Part shown: positions 1 to 6,566 of the stretch, in pieces
Position numbering within the stretch: the stretch's first letter is position 1
Layout of the letters: every line of letters starts with the position of its first letter
Assembly: GCA_029266815.1 (NCBI GenBank)
Contig: JAQSWC010000116.1
Location: 1 to 9,210 of the forward strand
Direction of reading: 5' to 3'
Length of the DNA stretch: 9,210 nt
Source: Paucimonas sp.
Lineage (GTDB): Bacteria; Pseudomonadota; Gammaproteobacteria; Burkholderiales; Burkholderiaceae_D
Notes under the pieces: model-generated
What the model was told of the DNA's origin: nothing
What the model saw: the letters and a program-made list of their open reading frames with translations, nothing else
Databases searched by the model: none
Position numbers and translations under genes: made by a program

Positions 1-900
1 GGCATGCAGGGCCTGGCGGGGAAAGATATTTGCCAGGTGCGCTTTACCGTAGAGCGGGTCGCCGACCAGCGCGAAGCCGAGCGACTGCATATGCACCCGA
101 ATCTGATGGGTACGACCGGTTTCGAGCGTGCATCTCAGCAGGGTGACGGTTTTGGCGTCGATAGTACCTATGGCGACCCGCTCGTAATGTGTGACTGCCG
201 GCTTTGCAAGATTACTTGTCGATACTGCCATCTTGACGCGGTCGCGCGGGTGGCGGGCCATCGGCGCATCAACGGTTCCATGCGAGGGCGGGTTGCCCCA
301 TACGAGCGCCAGATATTCCCGCTTGACGGTACGCGCCTGCAGTTGCCTTATCAGGCTCACATGCGCCTCGTTGGTCTTGGCGACGACCATCAGTCCGCTG
401 GTCTCCTTGTCCAGGCGATGCACAATGCCGGCCCGCGGCACACCACCGATAGATGGATAATGATGCAGCAAGCCGTTCAGCAAGGTGCCCGACCAGTTAC
501 CTGCAGCGGGATGCACCACCATGCCAGCCGGCTTGTCGATGACAACGATATCCTTGTCCTCGAACACCACCGACAGATCAAGCGCCTCGGGCTGATAGGC
601 GTTCTCCTCGGCCGAAGCCTGCGGCCGCACCACCACCTCTTCATCGCCTAGTACGATTTCTCTTAGCGTGGCCGCGCGTCCGTCGATGACCACTGCGCCG
701 TCTTCCATCCACTTCTGGATGCGGCCGCGCGAAAATTGCGGCATGAGACCCGACAGCACCTTGTCCAAACGGTTGCCTGCCGCGTCATCGGGAATGCGCA
801 GCACCAGAGGCGTCAGCGGTGAGCGGGTAGCGACGTCGGCGTCGTCGTAGTCATCATCGGACATTCGGGTTTCATGCCCGGCCGTATTGGAAATTGCCAT
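1..900 (-). CDS. rluD: 23S rRNA pseudouridine synthase RluD (C-terminus cut by the window edge)
   Basis: RluD converts uridines 1911, 1915 and 1917 of 23S rRNA helix 69 to pseudouridine in the cytoplasm. An open frame of 300 codons runs off the left edge of the window. An S4-like RNA-binding domain begins near residue 43 (AGNRLDKVL). The catalytic motif of the RluA/RluD family, HRLDKETSGL, places the nucleophilic Asp at residue 164. RTHQIRVHM follows at 263-271, then GDPLYG and a final FPRQALHA, as in RluD. E. coli RluD has about 326 residues, so roughly 25 are missing here. The start is uncertain: ATG 900 gives MAISNTAGHE, while ATG 864, twelve codons downstream, gives MSDDDYDD. Neither has a good ribosome binding site. 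The acidic Asp-rich stretch just after the second ATG is common in this family. The gene diverges from bamD, an arrangement I know from betaproteobacteria. RluC or RluA are less likely because of the S4 domain and the RluD-like C-terminus. Confidence 0.94.
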   Translation of the reverse strand, partial: MAISNTAGHETRMSDDDYDDADVATRSPLTPLVLRIPDDAAGNRLDKVLSGLMPQFSRGRIQKWMEDGAVVIDGRAATLREIVLGDEEVVVRPQASAEENAYQPEALDLSVVFEDKDIVVIDKPAGMVVHPAAGNWSGTLLNGLLHHYPSIGGVPRAGIVHRLDKETSGLMVVAKTNEAHVSLIRQLQARTVKREYLALVWGNPPSHGTVDAPMARHPRDRVKMAVSTSNLAKPAVTHYERVAIGTIDAKTVTLLRCTLETGRTHQIRVHMQSLGFALVGDPLYGKAHLANIFPRQALHA

Positions 901-904
901 CGGA

Positions 905-910
905 TATAAT
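905..910 (+). promoter_or_regulatory. Consensus -10 hexamer TATAAT, candidate bamD promoter
   Basis: A perfect TATAAT lies in the 44-base divergent gap between rluD and bamD. Initiation about 7 bases downstream would leave a leader of roughly 28 bases before the bamD ATG at 945. No convincing -35 box is seen at 16-18 bases upstream (the sequence there is ccgtat), and there is no TG extension, so the element may be activator-dependent or fortuitous. Confidence 0.4.
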
Positions 911-944
911 CAGCGGTTGATCAAGCGCCCTACCGCAAAAAGCC

Positions 945-1742
945 ATGCACATGAAATCATTGAAGTACCTGGTCTTCGCCTTGCTGCTGCCCTTGTCGGC
1001 ATGCGGAATGTTCGGATCCAAAGAGGATGAATCGGCGAAATGGTCGGCCGAGAAATTATACAGTGAGGCTCGTGACGACATGGAAGCGGCTCGCTATGAG
1101 TCGGCAATAAAAAACTTCGAGCGCCTGGAATCGCGTTATCCCTTCGGTGTGTATGCGCAGCAGGCGCAGATGGAAGTTGCCTACGCCTACTATCGCCAAG
1201 GCAACAAGGAAGAAGCGGTTGCGGCGGCGGACCGTTTCATCAAACTCCACCCCAACCACGCGAAGGTCGACTACATGTACTACTTGCGCGGCCTGATCAA
1301 TTTCAACGATCGCCTCGGCATGCTGGATTTCGTTTCCCATCAGGATCCCAGCGAAAGAGATCCCAAGGCAGCGCGAGATTCCTTCGAGGCATTCAAGCTG
1401 CTGGTCGAGAGATTTCCCGGCAGCAGCTATACACCGGATGCGCTCGGCCGCATGAAATATCTGATCGGCGCCCTTGCAAAATACGAGGTTCACGTCGCCC
1501 GCTACTACTTCCGTCGCGGCGCCTATGTTGCTGCCCTGAACCGTGCGCAAGCCGCCGTGCGTGACTACCAGGAAAACCCGGCCGTCGAAGAAGGACTTTT
1601 CATCATGATGAAAAGCTACGATGCCTTGAATCTCCATGACCTGCGCGACGACACCGAGCGCGTTCTGCGTTTAAATTATCCGAACAGCGCCTACCTGAAC
1701 GGGAGCCGCCGCATAGAAAAATCCTGGTGGCGCATCTGGTAA
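945..1742 (+). CDS. bamD: Outer membrane protein assembly factor BamD (ComL/YfiO lipoprotein)
   Basis: BamD is the essential lipoprotein of the BAM complex. It sits on the periplasmic face of the outer membrane and works with BamA to insert beta-barrel proteins. The 265-residue product begins with a short basic and hydrophobic signal peptide ending in the lipobox LSAC, with the lipidated Cys at residue 20. The mature part is a run of TPR-like helical repeats, including AEKLYSEARDDMEAARYESA, FERLESRYPFGVYAQQAQ, YRQGNKEEAVAAADRFIKLH and YMYYLRGLIN. The DPKAARDSF and LVERFPGSSYTPDA segments are typical of BamD, and the length fits the family. Translation may start at ATG 945 or at ATG 951 (MKSLKYLV), and no strong Shine-Dalgarno separates them. 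Its downstream neighbour yaaA is convergent, 26 bases away. The same protein is called ComL in Neisseria. Confidence 0.96.
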   Translation: MHMKSLKYLVFALLLPLSACGMFGSKEDESAKWSAEKLYSEARDDMEAARYESAIKNFERLESRYPFGVYAQQAQMEVAYAYYRQGNKEEAVAAADRFIKLHPNHAKVDYMYYLRGLINFNDRLGMLDFVSHQDPSERDPKAARDSFEAFKLLVERFPGSSYTPDALGRMKYLIGALAKYEVHVARYYFRRGAYVAALNRAQAAVRDYQENPAVEEGLFIMMKSYDALNLHDLRDDTERVLRLNYPNSAYLNGSRRIEKSWWRIW

Positions 1743-1766
1743 CAGGTCTGCTTTCATAAGAACCTG
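1743..1766. terminator. Weak inverted repeat between convergent bamD and yaaA
   Basis: CAGGT at 1743-1747 and ACCTG at 1762-1766 could form a 5-bp stem with a 14-base loop inside the 26-base gap between two convergent genes. No U tract is seen on either strand. It is listed only because termination is expected here, and the structure itself is weak. Confidence 0.2.
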
Positions 1767-1768
1767 AA

Positions 1769-2545
1769 TTACCGCGTCACCTTGCGACGGAAGATCCAGC
1801 TTGTATCATTCGACGCGCTGTCATCGAAAGCATAACCCTCGAGGTCAAAGTTCTTCAGGCTCTCCGCGCGTTTGAGTCGTTTCTGAGCCGCATAGCGCGC
1901 CATCAGGCCGCGGGCACGCTTCGCAAAGAATGAGATCACCTTATAGCGGCCATCCTTCCAGTCCTCGAAAACGGGCGTGACGATTACACTGTCCATCAAG
2001 GACGCCTTGACCGACCTGAAATATTCTTCGGAAGCGAGGTTGACCAGTACGCGCGTCTTGTGAGCCTCCAGCTCACGGTTCAAAGCATCGGTGATGAGCC
2101 GTCCCCAGAAGGCGTACAGATTATTGCCGCGTGACGTCTTCAGCGGCGTACCCATTTCCAGTCGGTAGGGCTGTATCAGGTCCAGCGGACGCAATAGCCC
2201 GTAGAGTCCGGATAGAATGCGGATGTGCGTTTGCGCATACCCGATTTGCGATGTAGTGAAGGTGCCGGCACGCAGCCCTTCATACACATCGCCGTTGAAT
2301 GCCAGCATAGCTTGCCTGGCATTGTCGGGTGCCGCGACAGTAGCCCAGGAAGCGAAGCGGGCAGCATTCAATGCAGCGAGCGGTTCCGATATTTGCATCA
2401 GGCTCCCGATCGCCGAGGGTGATATCCGCGCAAGTTGCAGCACCAGCTCCTCAGCTTCAGCGATGAACTCAGGCTGCGAATGCTGCGAAATACGGGTCGG
2501 CGTCTCAAAGTCCAGCGTCTTTGCCGGCGACAGAACGATCAGCAT
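1769..2545 (-). CDS. yaaA: Peroxide stress protein YaaA (DUF328 family)
   Basis: YaaA is a cytoplasmic protein that in E. coli is induced through OxyR and limits free iron, and so DNA damage, during hydrogen peroxide stress. Its biochemical mechanism is not fully settled. The product has 258 residues, the same length as the E. coli protein. Family hallmarks are visible along the chain: MLIVLSPAKTLDF at the N-terminus, NARQAMLAFNGDVYEGL near 75-91, HIRILSGLYGLLRPLD at 107-122, QPYRLEMG at 125-132, NLASEEYF at 169-176 and FFAKRARGLMARY at 206-218. The start at 2545 is fixed by this conserved N-terminus, although no strong ribosome binding site precedes it. The gene converges with bamD and diverges from the PIN-domain gene. 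No OxyR site can be identified by eye. Confidence 0.96.
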   Translation of the reverse strand: MLIVLSPAKTLDFETPTRISQHSQPEFIAEAEELVLQLARISPSAIGSLMQISEPLAALNAARFASWATVAAPDNARQAMLAFNGDVYEGLRAGTFTTSQIGYAQTHIRILSGLYGLLRPLDLIQPYRLEMGTPLKTSRGNNLYAFWGRLITDALNRELEAHKTRVLVNLASEEYFRSVKASLMDSVIVTPVFEDWKDGRYKVISFFAKRARGLMARYAAQKRLKRAESLKNFDLEGYAFDDSASNDTSWIFRRKVTR

Positions 2546-2573
2546 GCTTAATATTCAAGATTCGAAGTGCGCC

Positions 2574-3049
2574 ATGATACCGAACCGCGTGGTTCTCGAC
2601 ACCAACGTCTGCCTTGACCTGTTTGCTTTTGCCGACCCGGCTTGCGCAGAGCTTTTCCAGGCGCTGACCGACGGCCGGCTGGAGGCCGTAACGCGGGCCG
2701 ACTATTGGGCTTTACTCACTTTCCGTTCGACCAGGCGAAACGAAACTTCGCCGCGGAGCAATTTGCGCGCAACATCAAACTTCTCGCTCCGAACGAGATG
2801 AAAACGGAGAGCAGCCTCTTGCCCAAATGCCGCGACAAGGCGGACCAGAAGTTTCTCGAACTGGCCCATGATGCGGAGGCCGCGATTCTGGTCACCAAGG
2901 ATAGGGACTTGCTGAAACTGGCGAAGCGAACTGCGCGCGCCGGATTGTTCCGTATCTTGGATATACGAAGTTTTACCCAGGCGCTACAGGAAATCCCCGA
3001 GCACCTGCCAACCACCCCACAACAAAACGAAAGGGACTGCCGCTCATGA
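2574..3049 (+). pseudogene. PIN-domain putative ribonuclease (COG1569-like), frameshifted
   Basis: PIN proteins are metal-dependent ribonucleases, often toxins of toxin-antitoxin pairs. The first part, from ATG 2574, reads MIPNRVVLDTNVCLDLF and carries the first catalytic Asp (residue 9). It continues through GRLEAVTRADYW, then runs into unrelated sequence up to a stop at 2799-2801. The rest of the domain is in another frame from about 2710: FTHFPFDQAKRNFAAEQFAR, then LLPKCRDKADQKFLELA and AAILVTKDRDLLKLAKR, which hold the remaining acidic residues. The frame ends at TGA 3047-3049. Relatives as I recall them have several more residues, roughly CRxEWxxVLxYP, at the junction, so a small deletion with frameshift is likely. 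A base-call or assembly error is also possible. No slippery heptamer fits a programmed shift. ATG 2544 is an alternative start and overlaps the yaaA start codon. The end overlaps the next gene's ATG, suggesting an operon. No antitoxin gene is adjacent. Confidence 0.75.
3031..3036 (+). promoter_or_regulatory. Ribosome binding site of the aminotransferase
   Basis: AAGGGA lies 9 bases before the ATG at 3046, inside the last codons of the PIN gene. It is the clearest Shine-Dalgarno-like sequence I found in the window. It supports the start at 3046 and gives the aminotransferase an entry site that does not depend on translation through the broken upstream frame. Confidence 0.65.
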
Positions 3050-4212
3050 CGCCTCATGCCAGGTTGATCGCCGGATCCAGGCTTCCAGAGGTGGGAACAA
3101 CGATTTTTTCCGTGATGTCCGCGCTCGCCGCCGAATACGGTGCGGTCAATCTGGGCCAGGGCTTTCCCGATTTCGACTGCGACCCCAGACTACTCGAGCT
3201 GGCCCTTGAGTCCATGCAAAAGGGTCTGAACCAGTATGCCCCCATGAGCGGCGTTGCCGCGCTGCGCGAGGCCGTATCGGGGAAAATTGAGGCGACGTAT
3301 GGACGACGGTATGACCCGAACGATGAGATCACCATCACCGCTGGCGCCACTCAGGCAATCATGACTGCCATTCTTTGCGCGGTTCATCCTGGCGACGAGG
3401 TGATCGTCATTGAACCGGTTTACGACAGCTACGTGCCCTCCATTGCCCTGGCTGGCGGGATGCCTGTGCGAGTGCAGATGGAGATGAGTGATGACGGATT
3501 CCACGTTCCCTGGGATAAGGTCGGCGCAGCAGTAAGCTCCAGAACGAGAATGATCGCGATCAACTCGCCGCACAATCCCACGGGCTCGCTGCTAGACGAG
3601 CAGGATCTGCAAGCGCTGGCGAAAATTGTGGATGGCACACGGATCCTCGTACTCTCTGACGAGGTCTATGAGCACATTGTCTACGACAGCCGCATCCATC
3701 AGTCAGTAAGCAGGCATGATGTATTGGCATCGCGAGCGTTCGTCATATCGAGTTTTGGCAAGACCTTCCATGTCACCGGCTGGAAAATCGGCTATGTGGC
3801 TGCTCCTGCCGAACTCACTGCTGAATTTCGCAAGGTGCATCAGTTCAACGTCTTCGCGGTAAACACGCCCCTGCAGTATGCCCTCGCCAAGTACCTGCAG
3901 GAGCCTGCGACTTATGCCGGATTGCCTGCCTTCTATCAACGAAAGCGTGATCTGTTCCGCAGCGGTCTCGCGAACACGCGCTTTCGTGCCCTGGTGTGCG
4001 ACGGCACTTATTTTCAGTGCGTCGATTATTCATGTCTTTCATCCATGCCGGAAGCCGAGTTCGCCCGCTGGCTCACTACGCAAACAGGAGTCGCCGCCAT
4101 TCCGTTGGCGCCGTTTTATCAAGGAGGCAAGGAATCACGCCTCTTACGTTTCTGTTTCGCCAAGAAGGACGAAACACTGCAAGCGGCGCTGGAACGGCTG
4201 GCCAGTATCTGA
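3046..4212 (+). CDS. ybdL: PLP-dependent methionine aminotransferase, YbdL type
   Basis: This class I/II (fold type I) aminotransferase is close to E. coli YbdL, which prefers methionine and also accepts aromatic amino acids and histidine. The 388 residues match YbdL (386) almost end to end. Landmarks are LPEVGTTIFSVMSALAAEYG near the N-terminus, NLGQGFPDFDCDP, NQYAPMSGVAALREA, the PLP-phosphate loop TAGATQAI, NSPHNPTG, SDEVYEH (Asp205 contacts the pyridine nitrogen, Tyr208 the ring), SSFGKTFHVTGWKIGY with the Schiff-base Lys239, and LLRFCFAKK, whose Arg368 would bind the substrate carboxylate. All key residues are present, so the enzyme should be active in the cytoplasm. The ATG overlaps the stop of the PIN gene (ATGA), which implies co-transcription and probable translational coupling. 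A kynurenine or glutamine transaminase specificity is possible, but YbdL is the better match. Confidence 0.93.
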   Translation: MTPHARLIAGSRLPEVGTTIFSVMSALAAEYGAVNLGQGFPDFDCDPRLLELALESMQKGLNQYAPMSGVAALREAVSGKIEATYGRRYDPNDEITITAGATQAIMTAILCAVHPGDEVIVIEPVYDSYVPSIALAGGMPVRVQMEMSDDGFHVPWDKVGAAVSSRTRMIAINSPHNPTGSLLDEQDLQALAKIVDGTRILVLSDEVYEHIVYDSRIHQSVSRHDVLASRAFVISSFGKTFHVTGWKIGYVAAPAELTAEFRKVHQFNVFAVNTPLQYALAKYLQEPATYAGLPAFYQRKRDLFRSGLANTRFRALVCDGTYFQCVDYSCLSSMPEAEFARWLTTQTGVAAIPLAPFYQGGKESRLLRFCFAKKDETLQAALERLASI

Positions 4213-4224
4213 CGTCGCATTTCA

Positions 4225-4246
4225 GCGACTGCCGTTTCGGAGTCGC
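4225..4246. repeat. Hairpin between ybdL and the HD-GYP gene
   Basis: GCGACT at 4225-4230 pairs with AGTCGC at 4241-4246. After one bulged G, CCG at 4232-4234 pairs with CGG at 4238-4240, closing a TTT loop. The stem is strong but is followed by ccatgaatggg, not a T run, so it is not a standard intrinsic terminator. Its right arm overlaps the candidate -35 box of the next gene. It may act as an RNA 3' end stabiliser or Rho-assisted terminator for the ybdL transcript, or as an operator; this is inference. Confidence 0.5.
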
Positions 4247-4264
4247 CATGAATGGGCGTATGAT
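4236..4264 (+). promoter_or_regulatory. Candidate sigma-70 promoter of the HD-GYP gene
   Basis: TATGAT at 4259-4264 differs from the -10 consensus at one position. TTCGGA at 4236-4241, a three-of-six match to the -35 consensus, lies exactly 17 bases upstream. Initiation near 4271 would leave a leader of about 22 bases. No clear Shine-Dalgarno sequence lies between there and the ATG at 4293, where the sequence is ttctttcccagatc. Confidence 0.45.
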
Positions 4265-4292
4265 CGTTTCATAGTCACTTCTTTCCCAGATC

Positions 4293-5444
4293 ATGGACAA
4301 ACTCCGTCTCAAGATATCTGACATTCTGCTGGGCCACCCGCTGCCTTGGGATGTGTTTGACGATACGGACGACCTCATGCTGCGAAAGGGTCATGTGGTC
4401 ACTGATCCGCATGTGCTTGAAACGCTGTTCCGCCGCAACCTCTACATCGATGGCGCGCATGCAGCCACCATCGCGCGCAACAAGAATGAAGAAAAGAGGC
4501 CGGACCCTGTCAGGGAGACCCCGTCTGTCCTACGATTCCTTAATGCCGCAAGTAAACGCCTGGAGCGCCTGCTCTATGGATTCGGCAGCGAGCCGGAGGC
4601 AGCGGCGAAAGTCGTTGAGCTTACCGAACTCATTTCAAAGGCAGTTGCACTGGACAGCGAAATCGCACTGGCCACCATCATCGTCAATCAAGAGGCCGGC
4701 CACTACGCCGTCAGGCATTGCGTAGACACCGCTGTCGTGGTCTGCATAGTGGCGAGTGCCATGCAAAAACCGGAGCACGAAATCAGAAGCCTGATGGCCG
4801 CGGCACTGACCATGAACCTCGGCATGCTGCGTCAGCATGACCATTTTCAGGCGAAACGCGATGCGCTGACGGAGAAAGAACGAGAACTGATTCGCCTGCA
4901 TCCACAGGAAAGCGCCGCAATGCTCAAACAGGCGGGAATCTCGGATCCGTTATGGCTGCAACACGTGCTGACGCATCACGAAAATGACCAAGGCAGCGGC
5001 TACCCCGCCGGAAACGCGGCGCTTCCTTTGCCCCAGAATACCCGGATACTTGCGCTGGCCGACCAGTATTGCGCGGCTGTGTCAGATCGCAAATACAAGA
5101 AGACATTGTCGCCGCAAGGCGCGTTGCGTGACCTTCTTAGCGGTCCGGCGAAATCTGCTGACCCCATGCTCGCCGCTTATTTCGTCAAGCTGCTCGGCGT
5201 CTATCCAACCGGCACGTTGGTAAGATTGCAAAGCAACGAGATCGCTTTGGTTACCGGCAAGGGCGAAGCACCAGCGGCGCCGCTGGCGCAGGCACTAATC
5301 GGCGCAAGCGGCACACCACTCTCCATTCCTCTAAAACGTGATACCGCTAAACCAACCCACGCCATACGGGAAACCCTGAATAATGGCGACGTACTGCTGC
5401 GCTTCAGCATGCAGCAGATCTGGGGCGAGCACGCCGCTTTGTAG
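4293..5444 (+). CDS. Degenerate HD-GYP domain protein, probably a c-di-GMP-related regulator
   Basis: HD-GYP proteins normally hydrolyse cyclic di-GMP using a binuclear or trinuclear metal site. This 383-residue soluble protein has an N-terminal region (about 1-60, ISDILLGHPLPWDVF and LMLRKGHVVTDPHVLETLF), a helical linker, an HD-GYP core (about 125-290) and a C-terminal tail (from about 305, VYPTGTLVRLQSNEIALVTG). Aligned without gaps to the HD-GYP pattern, His142, His203, His228-His229 and Asp257 are kept. The HD pair of HDIGK is replaced by Met174-Asn175 in TMNLGM. The usual DGSGYP reads QGSGYP (233-238), and the second Asp of DxFDAL is Cys260. Loss of the HD pair argues against normal phosphodiesterase activity, so a c-di-GMP sensor or scaffold role is more likely. 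No membrane segment or receiver domain is seen. The gene is convergent with mshN, a pilus gene. I assign no gene symbol. Confidence 0.92.
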   Translation: MDKLRLKISDILLGHPLPWDVFDDTDDLMLRKGHVVTDPHVLETLFRRNLYIDGAHAATIARNKNEEKRPDPVRETPSVLRFLNAASKRLERLLYGFGSEPEAAAKVVELTELISKAVALDSEIALATIIVNQEAGHYAVRHCVDTAVVVCIVASAMQKPEHEIRSLMAAALTMNLGMLRQHDHFQAKRDALTEKERELIRLHPQESAAMLKQAGISDPLWLQHVLTHHENDQGSGYPAGNAALPLPQNTRILALADQYCAAVSDRKYKKTLSPQGALRDLLSGPAKSADPMLAAYFVKLLGVYPTGTLVRLQSNEIALVTGKGEAPAAPLAQALIGASGTPLSIPLKRDTAKPTHAIRETLNNGDVLLRFSMQQIWGEHAAL

Positions 5445-5461
5445 ACTCTTGTTGTGGAACA

Positions 5462-5479
5462 CTCACTTCCGGAGGTGAG
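5462..5479. repeat. 18-bp near-palindrome at the HD-GYP/mshN convergence
   Basis: CTCACTTCCGGAGGTGAG is a palindrome except for one T/G pair (5467/5474). In rightward RNA it gives a 7-bp stem with one U-G wobble and a CCGG loop; in leftward RNA the same position is an A-C mismatch. It contains the mshN stop codon and starts 18 bases after the HD-GYP stop codon. No U tract follows on either strand, so I treat it as a possible transcript-end hairpin and not a confirmed terminator. Confidence 0.35.
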
Positions 5480-6566
5480 CAAGACGCAGATCGACGAAGG
5501 CAATCAGTTCTGCCGACAATTCACCCGATGATTTCGCCCGGTTGAACGCCTCTTCCGCATCCGCCGGGCGGTTGTCGGCTTCAAGCGACAGGCCCATGCC
5601 CATCCACCATGTCCCGCGCGGCACCTTTCTAAGCGCTGCGGCATACTGTTCCACCGCTTCCCTATGGCGGTTGGCGCGCTGGAACAAGGCGGCGAGAAAC
5701 GCGCGGTAATCCGCCCGCTCGCCGCCTGCCGGTAGTGAGCGCTGCAAAGTCTCGATTGATGCCGGCAGGTCGCCGCGATCTAGCTGAAGGCGGGCCAGAA
5801 CCATGGCCAATCCCGGCTGGCCCGTATCGAGCTGAAGTCCTTCCTGCGCAACGCGCATCGCGTCCTCGCCGCGTTTAGCCTCCATCATCAGGCCAACCAG
5901 GGTCTGGCGCGCTCCTGCATGCGCGGAATCCATTTGCAATGCCTGCTCCAGCGACGACATTGCCTCCGCCGCCCTGCCCTGATGTATTAGGGTCGTGGCC
6001 TTCCTGAATTCGTTTTCCGCACGCTGGGCGGGTGAAAGTTCCTTGAGTTCCTTGTTGAGTTCGATGCGCGCGGCCTCGGCTAACGCGAGATTGGCGGGCG
6101 CAGCGGCGAGTGGTGATGATTTGATACGCGTAGGAGCGGGGTCGCTCGCACCAGCGGTCACCGGTGCGGAGACAGAAGCAAGCGCAGGCGGAGGCACTGG
6201 TGCGGTGGTCGGCAGCGCCTCCGCAGCAGGTATAAGCAAAGACGCTGCAGTGATGGATTGGACCGAAGGAATTGCGGCGTTCAGCACGGCTGCGCGCTGG
6301 CCATCTGCAATGGGCGCGCTCAGGCGGCTTTCGAGCTTGAGTGGCAAAACGCTGGGCGCCGCAGACCAGTTCTCTGGCGGTGAACGAAAAGCGATCCAGG
6401 CCCATACGGAAATTAGGGCAATCACAAGCGTGGCGACAAGCCACCATGCCGGATGCACTTTCTGCTTCAGTGACGTAACCCGGACATAGCCGTGCAGCGC
6501 GCCGGCGGCGCCGTTGTTTTCGCCACGCCGCTCGAGATCCTGCAGCATCTTGTTAATCAGGCTCAT
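5463..6566 (-). CDS. mshN: MSHA pilus biogenesis protein MshN-like, membrane-anchored TPR protein
   Basis: The start at ATG 6566 gives MSLINKMLQDLERR, the typical opening of MshN-like proteins. A longer in-frame start at 6647 would add 27 residues lying inside mshM and is unlikely. The 367-residue product has a short cytoplasmic N-terminus, one membrane segment at about 40-60 (AWWLVATLVIALISVWAWIA), an Ala/Pro-rich linker from about 62 to 160, and a TPR array from about 183 to 345 (FRKATTLIHQGRAAEAMSSL, EDAMRVAQEGLQLD, HREAVEQYAAALRKVP, ADAEEAFNRAKSSG). This is the layout of a bitopic inner-membrane protein with a periplasmic TPR scaffold. The start overlaps the mshM stop as ATGA, and GGTGG about 8 bases upstream may serve as a weak ribosome site. 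The precise role of MshN in MSHA-type pili is poorly defined; family context places it with the secretin and ATPase. It is the last gene of the operon here. Confidence 0.85.
   Translation of the reverse strand: MSLINKMLQDLERRGENNGAAGALHGYVRVTSLKQKVHPAWWLVATLVIALISVWAWIAFRSPPENWSAAPSVLPLKLESRLSAPIADGQRAAVLNAAIPSVQSITAASLLIPAAEALPTTAPVPPPALASVSAPVTAGASDPAPTRIKSSPLAAAPANLALAEAARIELNKELKELSPAQRAENEFRKATTLIHQGRAAEAMSSLEQALQMDSAHAGARQTLVGLMMEAKRGEDAMRVAQEGLQLDTGQPGLAMVLARLQLDRGDLPASIETLQRSLPAGGERADYRAFLAALFQRANRHREAVEQYAAALRKVPRGTWWMGMGLSLEADNRPADAEEAFNRAKSSGELSAELIAFVDLRLAHLRK

Noticed and set aside
4..651. Plus-strand open frame opposite rluD
   Set aside because: The complementary strand encodes a clear RluD with its catalytic motif, and the plus-strand translation resembles no protein family I know.
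1743..1768. Bidirectional intrinsic terminator between bamD and yaaA
   Set aside because: Only a 5-bp stem with a long loop and no U tract is present, so it is kept as a low-confidence feature and not as a finding.
2542..2580. yaaA and the PIN gene as a divergent toxin-antitoxin pair
   Set aside because: YaaA is a recognised peroxide-stress protein with no antitoxin features, and the overlapping ATG codons probably reflect an unused start at 2544, with 2574 being the likelier PIN start.
2700..2730. Programmed -1 ribosomal frameshift joining the two PIN halves
   Set aside because: In the upstream reading frame no X XXY YYZ heptamer is present near the junction (codons read TAT TGG GCT TTA CTC). 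Residues also seem to be missing, which points to a deletion, not recoding.
2642..3049. Separate short gene starting at TTG 2642
   Set aside because: Its first 25 or so residues overlap the coding sequence of the PIN N-terminus in another frame and resemble nothing I know. Only the part after about 2710 is PIN-like, so it is the second half of the broken gene.
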